Under the pieces are notes generated by a model. It did no database searches and was not told where the DNA came from. It worked only from the letters and a program-made list of their open reading frames with translations. Source: Bacteroidota bacterium (GTDB lineage: Bacteria > Bacteroidota > Bacteroidia > JACCXN01). From it: a stretch of DNA of 5,225 nt. The stretch lies in NCBI GenBank assembly GCA_947462515.1, contig CANHPJ010000156.1, positions 1 to 5,225 of the forward strand, written 5' to 3'. Every line of letters starts with the position of its first letter. Positions within the stretch are counted from its first letter, which is position 1. A program made the position numbers and the translations under genes. Positions 4,294 to 5,225 of this stretch are shown in pieces.

Positions 4294-5225
4294 ATGAATA
4301 CAAAAAATATCGTTGCAGCTGCTTTTCTTCTATTGGCAAGCCACAAAATGAACTTTGCACAAAGTATTGAAGAAGGGGCTAAATTTTATGATCAGGAGCA
4401 GTTCTCCAAGTCAATAGCTGTTTTTAATGCTTTAAGCGAAAAAAATCCGTCTAATGCCACGGCTCTATTTTATTTGGGAGAGAATTATTATAAAATTGGA
4501 AAATCAGATTCGGCTAGGATATTTTATAATCGTGGTATACAATCAAGTCCAAATGAACCATTAAATTATATTGGTTTAGCCAAGCTTTCTTTTGATGAAA
4601 ATAAGCCCGATGGTGCAGAATACCTTAAAAAAGCTCAGCCACTTGTTCAAGGTAAGTTAAAGCCGCTTTTGGCAATGGTTACAGCTCATCTTACAGGTAA
4701 AAATAAAAATGCCAGTGAGGCAATGGTTTGTGCCGAAGAAGCGAAGAAAATTTCTCCTACTGACCCATACGTGAGCGTGGCTCTAGGGGATGCCTTTATT
4801 GCCAAAGCTGATGGAGGAAATGCCGTTACCAGTTATGAAAAGTCTGTTGAGTTGAATAAATCATTCGCCCTTGGTTTTTGTAAGATTGGTGAGATTTATG
4901 TAATGGGTAAAAGTTACGATGAAGCTGAAAAAAACTTTTTAAAATCCATAGAAGTGGATCCTGAGTTTAATGCAGCCAATCGTTTTTTAGCAGAGTTATA
5001 CTATCAAAAAAAGCAGTACGCCAAAGCTGCCGATTATTACAAAACCTATCTAGATAAGGCCGGTAATGTCATAGAGGCTCAAAAGCGTTACGCTTCTTTT
5101 TTATTTTTGAATAAGAAATATGCAGAGACGATTCAAACCATAGAAGCCTTAAAGAAAGAGGGTTCAATAACCAGTAATTTACAAAGGTTTTTAGCCTATT
5201 CTTATTATGAAACTGGTAATTTTCC
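4294..5225 (+). CDS. Secreted TPR-repeat protein, 3' end outside the window
   Basis: The frame opens at ATG 4294 and stays open to the right edge (310 full codons plus two bases), so the C-terminus is missing. Residues 1-22 form a signal peptide: 'NTKNIVAAAFLLLA' gives a basic start and hydrophobic core, and cleavage is likely at 'FA|QS' (after Ala22). The rest is a string of about eight to nine TPR-like helical pairs of roughly 34 residues. Clear examples are 58-91 ('LFYLGENYYKIGKSDSA'), 193-226 ('GEIYVMGKSYDEAEKNF') and 227-260 ('LAELYYQKKQYAKAADYY'). Less regular repeats lie at about 25-57, 92-157 and 261-294. TPR proteins are usually scaffolds for other proteins, and this one should act in the periplasm. 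It lies 11 nt after the PstS-like gene, with an A-rich start context. A partner among the TonB or PstS-like proteins is plausible but not shown. Confidence 0.88.
   Translation, partial: MNTKNIVAAAFLLLASHKMNFAQSIEEGAKFYDQEQFSKSIAVFNALSEKNPSNATALFYLGENYYKIGKSDSARIFYNRGIQSSPNEPLNYIGLAKLSFDENKPDGAEYLKKAQPLVQGKLKPLLAMVTAHLTGKNKNASEAMVCAEEAKKISPTDPYVSVALGDAFIAKADGGNAVTSYEKSVELNKSFALGFCKIGEIYVMGKSYDEAEKNFLKSIEVDPEFNAANRFLAELYYQKKQYAKAADYYKTYLDKAGNVIEAQKRYASFLFLNKKYAETIQTIEALKKEGSITSNLQRFLAYSYYETGNF

Overview
The window looks like part of a Bacteroidetes (Bacteroidota) chromosome. The evidence is an A+T-rich sequence, start codons preceded by A-rich stretches instead of Shine-Dalgarno sites, and protein variants typical of that phylum: an ExbB with an extra N-terminal hydrophobic segment, two different ExbD proteins in tandem, and a TonB carrying the N-terminal motif 'NKAYGAYYARKRYNR' and the C-terminal hallmark 'EQMPEFPGG'. 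I cannot assign a genus.

Layout, all genes on the + strand: 1-316 is an A+T-rich leader with no gene. Then follow exbB (317-1141), a first exbD (1152-1748), a second exbD (1763-2296), a 65-nt gap, tonB (2362-3153), a 60-residue two-helix membrane protein (3177-3359), a PstS-like substrate-binding lipoprotein overlapping it by 4 nt (3356-4282), and a secreted TPR-repeat protein that runs off the right edge (4294 to beyond 5225). Spacing is 10, 14, 65, 23, -4 and 11 nt, which suggests one operon. There may be an internal control point before tonB and another before the small membrane gene.

Functionally, exbB, the two exbD genes and tonB encode the inner-membrane motor that converts proton motive force into energy for outer-membrane TonB-dependent transporters, including SusC-type importers in this phylum. 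The downstream genes are predicted to encode envelope proteins: a membrane hairpin, a lipoprotein with a periplasmic-binding-protein fold, and a periplasmic TPR scaffold. No ABC permease or ATPase is present, so the PstS-like protein may not serve classical phosphate import. That is an inference.

The most unusual non-coding signal is a perfect 16-bp inverted repeat (3162-3177 with 3234-3249). In mRNA it could fold over the start codon of the 60-residue gene. The exbD-tonB gap holds a weaker inverted repeat and a possible Bacteroidetes-type promoter. All coding frames are intact, and I saw no mobile element, CRISPR array, tRNA or rRNA.
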